DNA from: Rikenellaceae bacterium
GTDB lineage: Bacteria; Bacteroidota; Bacteroidia; Bacteroidales; UBA932
NCBI GenBank assembly: GCA_900769885.1
Contig: CAAGIG010000060.1
Location: forward strand, 1-16,431
Reading direction: 5' to 3'
DNA: 16,431 nucleotides
The position numbers and the translations under genes are program-made. Of this stretch, positions 1 to 6,536 are shown one piece after another. Positions within the stretch are counted from its first letter, which is position 1; every line of letters begins with the position of its first letter. The notes below the pieces were generated by a model. It saw only the letters and a list, made by a program, of their open reading frames with translations. It was not told the DNA's origin and did no database searches.

Positions 1-145
1 ATAATCCAACTGCTGGATATTTTTCTCCGTTATCAATAAAATCTGTAATAATTTTATCGTATTTGTGTGTTGAAACCGATTCCTCTTCTACCCCCTCCTC
101 ATCGTTCCATACATCATCTAGATCCTCTTCTACTTCTCTACTCAT
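1..145 (-). CDS. Unknown acidic protein, N-terminal part only
   Basis: The gene runs off the left edge, so only the first 48 residues are visible; the ATG is at 143-145 on the minus strand. The N-terminus is very acidic (residues 4-22 are mostly Glu and Asp, with one Trp). A more ordinary stretch follows with the sequence YDKIITDFIDNGEKYPAVG, which may be the start of a folded domain. I do not recognise the family. It lies 46 bases downstream of era on the same strand, so it may be co-transcribed, although a possible -7 element sits in the gap. The usual neighbour der/engA is excluded, because its N-terminus would show a P-loop at once. The reading is supported by an open frame from a good ATG to the edge, but the product is unknown. 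Confidence 0.6.
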   Translation of the reverse strand, partial: MSREVEEDLDDVWNDEEGVEEESVSTHKYDKIITDFIDNGEKYPAVGL

Positions 146-168
146 TATTGATTTTTTAACTATTCGTA

Positions 169-176
169 CAAAATTA
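169..176 (-). promoter_or_regulatory. Possible -7 element before the partial acidic gene
   Basis: On the minus strand the era-to-next-gene gap contains TAATTTTG, which matches the Bacteroidota -7 consensus TAnnTTTG and lies 23 bases before the ATG. No TTTG occurs at the expected distance upstream, where era coding sequence lies. It may be a weak promoter or chance in an AT-rich gap. Confidence 0.3.
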
Positions 177-191
177 CAAAAAATTCAGGAA

Positions 192-1082
192 CTATCTGTC
201 GTAACCGAATGCCTTCAATTTACGACTGTCCTCTCTCCAGCCCGGGTTGACCTTCACGAACAACGACAAGAAAACTTTCTTTTCAAAGAAATCTTCCATA
301 TCTATACGTGCCTGAGTACCAACCTTTTTCAACATCGCCCCCTTATTTCCTATGATAATTCCCTTTTGAGAATCCCTCATCACATTGATAACAGCACTGA
401 TATCATATCTCTCTTCAGACTCTTTGAATTCATCTATCACAACCTCGGTACAATAAGGTATCTCTTTGGTATAATTCAAAAGAATCTTCTCACGAATAAT
501 TTCAGAGGCAAAGAAACGCAAGTTCCTGTCGGTAAAGATATCTTTGTCGTACCACGCCTCGCTTTGGGGCAAATGATGAAGAATTCTGTCAAAAATTCCA
601 TCCAGACCGAACTTCTCCTGAGCTGAGGCTACCATAATCTCAGCATTTGGGATAAGTTCCTTCCACTTCTTGATCAATTCGTTGACCTCATCATTGTTGC
701 TAAGGTCTATTTTATTGATAATCAGAATTACAGGACAAAGGACTCTGTTTAGTTTCTCGATATATTCGATATTCTTGTCACTCTTCTCCACAACGTCGGT
801 CACATATAGGATTATATCAGCATCACCGATAGCTGTTTCGACATAATCCATCATACTCTGCTGCAACTTGTAGGAAGGTCTCAAAATACCGGGAGTATCT
901 GAGTAAACAATCTGATAATCATCACCATTGACAATACCCATAATTCTGTGACGGGTAGTTTGTGACTTGGCAGTGATAATCGAAAGACGTTCCCCAACCA
1001 GCGCATTCATCAAAGTAGATTTGCCGACATTGGGGTTACCGATAATATTTACAAAACCGGCGCGGTGTATCTTATTACTCAT
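192..1082 (-). CDS. era: GTPase Era
   Basis: Era is an essential GTPase that binds the 3' end of 16S rRNA and acts in late 30S subunit maturation, in the cytoplasm or at the membrane face. The 296 residues match the family's usual length. The GTPase domain shows the P-loop GNPNVGKS (15-22), a Thr-rich switch I (about 36-43), DTPG (62-65), NKID (123-126) and an SAQ loop (153-155). The C-terminal KH RNA-binding domain carries GIIIGNKG (241-248), and the protein ends with the typical Era tail rich in Trp, Arg and Lys. The start codon overlaps the end of rluB by 8 bases, so the two are very likely translationally coupled. Pairing with an rRNA pseudouridine synthase fits a ribosome-assembly operon. 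All G motifs are intact and nothing looks unusual. Confidence 0.97.
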   Translation of the reverse strand: MSNKIHRAGFVNIIGNPNVGKSTLMNALVGERLSIITAKSQTTRHRIMGIVNGDDYQIVYSDTPGILRPSYKLQQSMMDYVETAIGDADIILYVTDVVEKSDKNIEYIEKLNRVLCPVILIINKIDLSNNDEVNELIKKWKELIPNAEIMVASAQEKFGLDGIFDRILHHLPQSEAWYDKDIFTDRNLRFFASEIIREKILLNYTKEIPYCTEVVIDEFKESEERYDISAVINVMRDSQKGIIIGNKGAMLKKVGTQARIDMEDFFEKKVFLSLFVKVNPGWREDSRKLKAFGYDR

Positions 1083-2157
1083 ACATATTCATTTTCAACA
1101 TTATCACCTCTTCATCGCTCAGGAATCTCCATTGGCCGCGGCTCAAATTCTTTTTGGTCAAACCTGCAAAATAGACTCTGTCAAGTTTTTTAACCTTGTA
1201 GCCCAAAGCCTCGAACATTCTTCTTACGATACGATTCTTTCCGGAGTGGATTTCAAGTCCTACCTGATCCTTGCTTTCTCCCACATAGGTAGCTTCATCA
1301 GCATAAGCCTTGCCATCTTCCAGATCAATTCCGGTGGTAAGTTTGGTCATATCGCTTCCTTTGAAATTGCGGTCGAGTGTAACCTGATAGATTTTCTTCT
1401 TCTGATAAGAAGGATGTGTCAATCTCTCAGCAAGTTCTCCGTCATTGGTAAACAAAAGGACACCTGTTGTAGATTTGTCCAAACGACCGATAGGATAAAC
1501 TCTTTCAGGACACATTGCCTTGCTGATAAGTTCCATCACATTTCTCTCTGCGTGAGGATCACTCATCGTTGTGACAAAATCCTTAGGTTTGTTCATCACG
1601 ATATAAACCTTTTTCTCACCTTTGATTCTCTCTCCGTTGAAACGGACATCATCATCAAAAGTAACCTTAACCCCCATTTCTGTAACAATCACTCCATTGA
1701 CAGAGACCAAACCTGCTTGTATGTATTCATCAGCATCTCTTCTTGAACAGATTCCAGAATTTGCAATAAATTTATTCAAACGGATTGAGCCGTCACTTGG
1801 AACAACCTCCTTAGGCTGATTTTTCTTGGGTGCTCTATTTGCAAAACTGCTGCCACCTCTGGTTCCCCTTTCAGAACGCTCTTTCTTGTCAAAACGATCT
1901 CTCTTCTCGAAACGATCCTTCTTATCAAAGCGATCCTTTTTCTCAAAGCGCTCCCCTTTTTTCTCAAAGCGCTCCCCTTTTTTCTCAGAACGCTCACCAC
2001 GTCCAAAAGGCTTGTCTGATTTACCTTTTGCACCATATCGATCCTTTTTCTCAAAACGATCTTTTTTCTCAAAACGGTCTCTCCCTTGAGATGACCCTGT
2101 GCTTCTTCTTGCTGGACTTTCTCCGTCTTTCTTTGTTACTTTAATACGAGGTCTCAT
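1075..2157 (-). CDS. rluB: 23S rRNA pseudouridine synthase, RluB/RsuA family
   Basis: This enzyme isomerises a uridine in rRNA to pseudouridine. The family covers RluB, RluE, RluF and RsuA; RluB is the likeliest, but the target base cannot be read from sequence. The catalytic half is standard: an S4 RNA-binding domain from about 125 to 170 (IRLNKFIANSGICSRRDADE), then the synthase domain with GRLDKSTTG (224-232), whose Asp227 is the expected nucleophile, and the late motif KNRIVRRMFEALGY (307-320). Residues 1-120 form an extra low-complexity tail dominated by repeats of the type KDRFEKK and GERFEKK (27-97). Charged N-terminal tails on this enzyme are common in Bacteroidota, but this one is strikingly repetitive. 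The gene begins a unit with era, and a -7 promoter element lies 23 bases upstream of its ATG. Confidence 0.93.
   Translation of the reverse strand: MRPRIKVTKKDGESPARRSTGSSQGRDRFEKKDRFEKKDRYGAKGKSDKPFGRGERSEKKGERFEKKGERFEKKDRFDKKDRFEKRDRFDKKERSERGTRGGSSFANRAPKKNQPKEVVPSDGSIRLNKFIANSGICSRRDADEYIQAGLVSVNGVIVTEMGVKVTFDDDVRFNGERIKGEKKVYIVMNKPKDFVTTMSDPHAERNVMELISKAMCPERVYPIGRLDKSTTGVLLFTNDGELAERLTHPSYQKKKIYQVTLDRNFKGSDMTKLTTGIDLEDGKAYADEATYVGESKDQVGLEIHSGKNRIVRRMFEALGYKVKKLDRVYFAGLTKKNLSRGQWRFLSDEEVIMLKMNMYE
1867..2079 (-). repeat. In-frame repeats coding the charged RluB tail
   Basis: This stretch codes for about ten copies of short units of 6 or 7 residues (KDRFEK, GERFEKK, KDRFDK) at residues 27-97 of RluB. 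At the DNA level, 1942-1962 and 1963-1983 are perfect 21-base tandem copies, followed by a degenerate partial copy at 1984-1995. The surrounding 18-base units are diverged. The unit lengths are multiples of three, so gain or loss of copies would keep the frame. Confidence 0.85.
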
Positions 2158-2179
2158 ATATTTTTTTCAAATTTGTCGG

Positions 2180-2187
2180 CAAAGGTA
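2180..2187 (-). promoter_or_regulatory. -7 promoter element for rluB-era
   Basis: The minus strand reads TACCTTTG, a full match to the Bacteroidota -7 consensus TAnnTTTG, 23 bases before the rluB ATG. No clear TTTG lies 19 to 21 bases upstream of it, so the -33 element is poor. Transcription would start around 2174, giving a short leader. Confidence 0.6.
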
Positions 2188-2208
2188 TGATTTTAAAGAG
2201 ATATTTCC

Positions 2209-2216
2209 TACATTTA
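2209..2216 (+). promoter_or_regulatory. Weak candidate -7 element for the permease gene
   Basis: TACATTTA differs from TAnnTTTG at the last base and lies 29 bases before the permease ATG. No TTTG lies at the expected spacing. It is the best plus-strand candidate in the 87-base divergent gap, but weak. Confidence 0.25.
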
Positions 2217-2232
2217 CAACCGATTTTTAGAA

Positions 2233-2243
2233 AGAGGGGAAGG
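2233..2243 (+). promoter_or_regulatory. Purine-rich ribosome binding site of the permease
   Basis: The sequence AGAGGGGAAGG ends two bases before the ATG at 2245 and contains a GAGGGG core with 5 bases of spacing. Shine-Dalgarno-like sites are rare in this phylum and none of the other starts in the window has one this clear. It supports 2245 as the true start. Confidence 0.5.
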
Positions 2244-2244
2244 T

Positions 2245-3408
2245 ATGAGGAAAGCAGATCTCACAAACGGCTATAAGTCTATAACAGCCAATAAATTACG
2301 TTCAGCAATAACCATTTCGTTAATTACTATGGGCATCTCAGCGATGGTAGCCATCAAAAGTTCCATTGGGGCTATTGAAGAGCACCTTGCCCAAACATAC
2401 ACCAATATGGGGACAAGCATCACCCACATTACAGGGAAAGAGGATAACCCTATAAGGAATTTTGAGGTGGAGGAATTTTGCAAACATTACAAAACAACCC
2501 GGAAAATCGGAATATTCTCAAGCAAAACATTCACAGCAACAGTTCAATACAAAGAGAAGACCACCCCACCGCTTTGTCAGCTGTGTGCCGCAAACGGAGA
2601 ATATATCACAATCTCCTATTACAAATTGGCAAAAGGGAGAAATTTCACACAAAAAGAGGTGGAACAAGGGGGACAATGCTGCATCATAGGTAACACCATT
2701 GCCGAACAACTCTTCGGAGAGGAATCCCCATTATTCAAGAAAATCAAAGTCTCGGGAGTATGGTTAACTGTCATCGGAACAATATCCAAAGAGGGGGACA
2801 ACAGCAAAGGGGGAATCGACAACCAAATAGTGATACCCTGGTACAACAATATCTTCTACGACAACTCACAACCACTTGATTATCAAATAATCCTCGAAGA
2901 CACCGAGAACCGTGCTGAAGCCATTTTCTCAAAAATACGGAACCTTTCTCCCGGAGATAAAAAAGACTACAATATCGAAAGGAGTGAAATGCTCATCGAA
3001 GAGTTTGAAGAGAATATATCATTGCTCGAGAAAGCTGCTACAATCATCAGCATAGTAACCCTGATTGGAGCGGCCATCGGACTGATGAACATAATGCTGA
3101 TTCAGGTAGGTGAAAAGCAACGGGAATTCGGAGTCCGCAAAGCGATAGGGGCAAAAAATTCAGATATTCTCAATCAGGTCCTGACCGAAGCGATATTGCT
3201 TTCACTAATCGGATCACTATTGGGAATTATCACCGGGAGCATAATAAGTCTGCTGATATCCAGATATTTGGAATGTCCTTTCCATATTTCCTGGAACTCA
3301 ATATTTTCAGCAATAGTTGCCTGCCTGTGCGTTGGAATAATCTCAGGATATTATCCGGCAAAAAAAGGGGCAACAGAGACTATTGTAGATTCTCTAAAAG
3401 CCCGATAA
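2245..3408 (+). CDS. ABC transporter permease, MacB/FtsX type
   Basis: This is an integral inner-membrane subunit of a type VII (MacB-like) ABC system, which moves lipoproteins, peptides or drugs, or transmits force across the envelope. The 387 residues have the expected order: a short cytoplasmic N-terminus, TM1 (about 21-40), an extracytoplasmic domain (about 41-260, MacB_PCD-like), then TM2 (about 263-286), TM3 (about 312-337) and TM4 (about 349-370). The cytoplasmic loop after TM2 carries REFGVRKAIGA (293-303), the family motif that docks with the ATPase. The motif YYPAKKGA near the end is also typical. No ATP-binding subunit or membrane fusion protein is encoded in the window, so the partner must lie elsewhere. 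Its last 29 bases overlap the convergent aroE gene. Substrate unknown. Confidence 0.88.
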   Translation: MRKADLTNGYKSITANKLRSAITISLITMGISAMVAIKSSIGAIEEHLAQTYTNMGTSITHITGKEDNPIRNFEVEEFCKHYKTTRKIGIFSSKTFTATVQYKEKTTPPLCQLCAANGEYITISYYKLAKGRNFTQKEVEQGGQCCIIGNTIAEQLFGEESPLFKKIKVSGVWLTVIGTISKEGDNSKGGIDNQIVIPWYNNIFYDNSQPLDYQIILEDTENRAEAIFSKIRNLSPGDKKDYNIERSEMLIEEFEENISLLEKAATIISIVTLIGAAIGLMNIMLIQVGEKQREFGVRKAIGAKNSDILNQVLTEAILLSLIGSLLGIITGSIISLLISRYLECPFHISWNSIFSAIVACLCVGIISGYYPAKKGATETIVDSLKAR

Positions 3409-4144
3409 GGCGATATGTCTCAATAGCTTGAAGTTCGAGCCATCTCTCTCCTCCGATATATTGGGCAGAAACTCCGTCAAGAGACTCCTTTGAGTAAAGA
3501 GGCTCACGATAATTTGCCTCGATGAGAATTTTTCCAGAGAGCAAAACCCTATCAAACAACTCCACCGGAGATGATATTGCATAAACCACAACATCGGAAG
3601 CGGCAACTGCTTCTGCCAAATCTTCTGATTTTAAAATATCAACCGCAGAAGGGACACCACGGGGATTATTGATTTTCAAATTGAACAGAAACTCAACCAC
3701 TTTGGACTCTGTCCGATTATAAATTGAGACATTGCAACCATTCTCCAATGCAGCGACCACGGCAGCTTTTGCAGCACCGCCACACCCGATCACCACCACC
3801 CTTTGCCCCTGAGGAATCAGGATCTTCAACGCAAGGTAATCTGTATTGTAGGCAGTCACCACACCATCTTCATCCTTTATAAGAAGATTGGTCGCCATAA
3901 TCCGCTCCACAGGATAGGAGTATTCATCGGCGAGGGCAAGTGCATCTTCTTTGTACGGAGTAGTAACATTTACCGCAACATACTCATTATAAAAAGTTTC
4001 CGCAGCCAAAGAGAAATCATCGGTCTCAATCAAATCATAACTGTACTGCTCCAGAACAGAACCATTCCGGGCAAATGTATCGTAAAACAATCTGGGACTG
4101 CCGCTATGAGCAATCGGATATCCCACAAGACCGATCTTTTTCAT
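3380..4144 (-). CDS. aroE: Shikimate dehydrogenase
   Basis: AroE reduces 3-dehydroshikimate to shikimate with NADPH in aromatic amino-acid synthesis. I take the ATG at 4142-4144 (254 residues, MKKIGLVGYPIAHS) rather than the in-frame ATG six codons upstream. The shorter form matches the family's N-terminus and starts two bases after the upstream stop codon. Motifs, in this numbering: shikimate-binding serines in AHSGSP (12-17), NVTTPYKE (59-66) with catalytic Lys65, YNTD (99-102) with catalytic Asp102, the NADP loop GCGGAAKAA (120-128), YNRTESK (142-148) and ELQAIETY (237-244) near the end. All catalytic residues are present, and the length is slightly below the usual 270 or so. It is the last gene of a tight lysS-methyltransferase-aroE run, and its 3' end lies inside the permease gene. 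Confidence 0.94.
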   Translation of the reverse strand: MKKIGLVGYPIAHSGSPRLFYDTFARNGSVLEQYSYDLIETDDFSLAAETFYNEYVAVNVTTPYKEDALALADEYSYPVERIMATNLLIKDEDGVVTAYNTDYLALKILIPQGQRVVVIGCGGAAKAAVVAALENGCNVSIYNRTESKVVEFLFNLKINNPRGVPSAVDILKSEDLAEAVAASDVVVYAISSPVELFDRVLLSGKILIEANYREPLYSKESLDGVSAQYIGGERWLELQAIETYRLIGLLENLQ

Positions 4145-4146
4145 AA

Positions 4147-4947
4147 TTATTGCTTTTTGCAAGAACGCTGGCGCAGAGCCTCATAACAAAGGACCGCCAT
4201 AGATACCGAAACATTCAAAGAATCGACTATTCCGTTCATCGGTATCAAAATCTTTTTATCCGATGCTTCTCTCCACTGCATAGAAAGACCATCTGCCTCT
4301 GTTCCAAGAACAATAGCAGTTGGGGCACAGAAATCGGCATCATAATAGACTTTGGAATCCTGAAGCTGGGCAGTGTAAATGTTTATTTTCGATTTTTTGA
4401 GCCACGCTATTGTTTCAGCAGAAGTCGCTGCCACAACCTTCAATGAAAATATCCCACCCAAACTGGCTCTGATAAGATTAGGATTATACAAATCTGTCCT
4501 CGGGTCGCAAACTATCACCGCATCTACCCCACAGGCATCGGCACTACGCAATACAGCACCGAGATTCCCCGGTTTTTCTACCGACTCCAAAACGACCACC
4601 AATGGAGACTCACCCAAATCCAAAGAATCGAGAGTAAGCATTTCGCCCATTTTAACCAAAGCAACAACACCCTCTGTTCCACCACGATAGGCAATTTTAT
4701 CATAACAAGCGGCAGACAATTCATAGATATTTGGATCTCCCTCCAACGGAATCTCATCCAAAGAGATAATCTCGGGACAATAAAAAATAGAGAAGAGAGA
4801 ATATCCCGCCTTAATGCAGCGAGATACCTCTCTTACCCCTTCCACGACAAATAAACCCCTTTCTGTGCGCAAGCGGGAACTACCCTCAAGAGCAACCACC
4901 TCCTTAATTTTAGGATTTGAAAGCGAGGTTATTTTATCTATTCTCAT
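4147..4947 (-). CDS. SpoU/TrmH-family RNA 2'-O-methyltransferase
   Basis: This enzyme uses S-adenosylmethionine to methylate a ribose 2'-OH in rRNA or tRNA. The 266 residues show an N-terminal substrate-binding domain (about 5-100; SLSNPKIKEVVAL and FVVEGVREV are typical of the RlmB/TsnR-like group) and a SPOUT knotted domain. The three SPOUT motifs are intact: PGNLGAVLRSADA (126-138) with the catalytic Arg134, VLGTEADGLS (213-222), and the knot segment IPMNGIVDSLNVSVSMA (235-251). The target nucleotide cannot be deduced, so no symbol is given. It starts 5 bases after the lysS stop and ends 2 bases before aroE, so it is almost certainly in one transcript with both. Confidence 0.92.
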   Translation of the reverse strand: MRIDKITSLSNPKIKEVVALEGSSRLRTERGLFVVEGVREVSRCIKAGYSLFSIFYCPEIISLDEIPLEGDPNIYELSAACYDKIAYRGGTEGVVALVKMGEMLTLDSLDLGESPLVVVLESVEKPGNLGAVLRSADACGVDAVIVCDPRTDLYNPNLIRASLGGIFSLKVVAATSAETIAWLKKSKINIYTAQLQDSKVYYDADFCAPTAIVLGTEADGLSMQWREASDKKILIPMNGIVDSLNVSVSMAVLCYEALRQRSCKKQ

Positions 4948-4952
4948 ATTTA

Positions 4953-6497
4953 TTACTCTTGCTCTTGTTCTTCATTCTTTGGAGCACTCTTTTCAGGGCG
5001 CATTTGAGGGAAGAAAAGAACATCCTGGATAGTAGATGAATTGGTCATAAACATTGTCAAACGGTCAATACCGATTCCCAAACCTGATGTAGGAGGCATA
5101 CCATATTCCAATGCTCTGACAAAGTCCATATCGATGAACATTGCCTCGTCATCACCTTTATCCTTGAGTTTCAATTGCTCTTTAAATCTGTACAACTGGT
5201 CGATAGGGTCGTTCAACTCACTATAAGCATTTGCCAACTCTTTACCATTGACGAACAACTCGAATCTTTCTGTCAATGAAGGTTCGCTTCTATGACGTTT
5301 TGTAAGAGGAGATGTTTCCCAAGGATAGTCTGTAATGAAAGTAGGCTGAATCAAATGTTTCTCGCAATACTCTCCGAAGATAGCATCGATAAGTTTGCCC
5401 ACTCCCATTGTGTTATCAACCTCGATATGAAGATCCTGACACACCTTGCGGAGCTGATCCTCATCCATACCTTTAACATCCACACCTGCATATTCTTTAA
5501 TTGCATCAAGCATAGGAAGTCTTCTGTATGGAGCTTTGAATTCTATCTCCTGATCTCCAATTGTAAGATTTGTTTTGCCATTTACTGCAATCGCCACCTT
5601 CTCCAACATTGTCTCAACAAAATTCATCATCCACAAATAGTCCTTGTATGCTACATAAATCTCCATACAGGTAAACTCGGGATTGTGAGTTTTGTCCATT
5701 CCTTCGTTACGGAAGTCTTTTGCAAACTCATATACACCTGCAAAACCACCTACAATCAGGCGTTTGAGGTACAATTCATTTGCAATTCTCAAATACAAAG
5801 GAATGTCAAGAGCATTGTGGTGAGTAATGAAAGGACGTGCATTCGCTCCACCGGGAATAGATTGAAGAATAGGTGTTTCTACCTCCAAAATTCCGTGTTG
5901 AGCAAAATACTCACGCATTGTAGAGATGATTTTGCTTCTCTTCAGGAACACATCCTTAACCTTGGGATTCACAATAAGATCGACATATCTCATTCTGTAT
6001 CTCAATTCAGGATCAGAGAAAGCGTCATAAACCTCACCCTCTTTTTCCTTTACAATAGGTAGCACTCTCAACGATTTACTCAATACTTTAATTTCCTTGG
6101 CGTGGATAGAGAGTTGTCCTGTCTGGGTAATGAACGCATAACCTTTGATACCGATAATATCCCCAATATCAAGAAGTTTCTTGAATACTGTGTTATACAT
6201 TGTTTTATCTTCACCAGGACAAATTTCATCTCTCTTGACATAGACCTGAATTCTTCCTTCTGAGTCCTGCAACTCAACGAAAGCTGCTGCACCCATAATT
6301 CTACGGCCCATTATCCTACCTCCAATAGAGACATTCTCGAAAGGACATTTCTCAGGATCGTACTTATCCTTAATTTCAGTTGTAGTTGTATTTACATCAA
6401 ACAATTCTGCAGGGTAAGGTTCGATTCCCAATTCCCTCAATTTCTCAACGGCATCACGCCTGTTCTGTTCCTGTTCGTTGAATTCTCTTGTTTCCAT
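4953..6497 (-). CDS. lysS: Lysine-tRNA ligase, class II
   Basis: LysS charges tRNA-Lys with lysine using ATP and works as a cytoplasmic homodimer. Its 514 residues are near the usual length of about 505. An OB-fold anticodon-binding domain (about 57-140) comes first. The class II catalytic core follows, with the motif 1 region around VETPILQSIPGGANARPF (206-223), motif 2 FRNEGMDKTHNPEFT (262-276) and motif 3 GLGIGIDRL (472-480). The block YPWETSPLTKRH (391-402) carries Trp where I would expect a smaller residue, a minor variation. The C-terminus ends in a short charged tail (KNEEQEQE). It heads the lysS-methyltransferase-aroE run. I see no -7 element in the 39-base gap upstream, so it may depend partly on the lipoprotein promoter further up. 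Confidence 0.97.
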   Translation of the reverse strand: METREFNEQEQNRRDAVEKLRELGIEPYPAELFDVNTTTTEIKDKYDPEKCPFENVSIGGRIMGRRIMGAAAFVELQDSEGRIQVYVKRDEICPGEDKTMYNTVFKKLLDIGDIIGIKGYAFITQTGQLSIHAKEIKVLSKSLRVLPIVKEKEGEVYDAFSDPELRYRMRYVDLIVNPKVKDVFLKRSKIISTMREYFAQHGILEVETPILQSIPGGANARPFITHHNALDIPLYLRIANELYLKRLIVGGFAGVYEFAKDFRNEGMDKTHNPEFTCMEIYVAYKDYLWMMNFVETMLEKVAIAVNGKTNLTIGDQEIEFKAPYRRLPMLDAIKEYAGVDVKGMDEDQLRKVCQDLHIEVDNTMGVGKLIDAIFGEYCEKHLIQPTFITDYPWETSPLTKRHRSEPSLTERFELFVNGKELANAYSELNDPIDQLYRFKEQLKLKDKGDDEAMFIDMDFVRALEYGMPPTSGLGIGIDRLTMFMTNSSTIQDVLFFPQMRPEKSAPKNEEQEQE

Positions 6498-6536
6498 ATT
6501 ATTATATTAAGTATCTCGTTTTAGATTTCTTTATTC

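Noticed and set aside
63..626. Plus-strand open frame of 187 codons over the partial gene and era
   Set aside because: It crosses the gap and reads era backwards; its composition is typical of a reverse-strand shadow.
967..1746. Long plus-strand open frame of 259 codons across era and rluB
   Set aside because: It is antisense to two clear genes, its Cys/His/Ile-rich translation resembles nothing, and no promoter or ribosome site precedes it.
1867..2079. CRISPR-like array
   Set aside because: The units are 18 to 21 bases, contiguous without unique spacers, and code in frame for the RluB tail.
1826..2089. Plus-strand frames with regular Ser-Lys-Arg-Ser-Phe repeats
   Set aside because: The repeats arise because the opposite strand codes for the KDRFEKK units of RluB; any frame through such DNA looks repetitive.
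4145..4162. Upstream aroE start adding six residues
   Set aside because: It would overlap the methyltransferase end; the family N-terminus begins at the ATG at 4142-4144. Overlap alone is not decisive, so some doubt remains.
5292..6062. Plus-strand open frame of 256 codons inside lysS
   Set aside because: Antisense to an intact lysine-tRNA ligase; the translation is Cys/His/Ile-rich with no recognisable domain.
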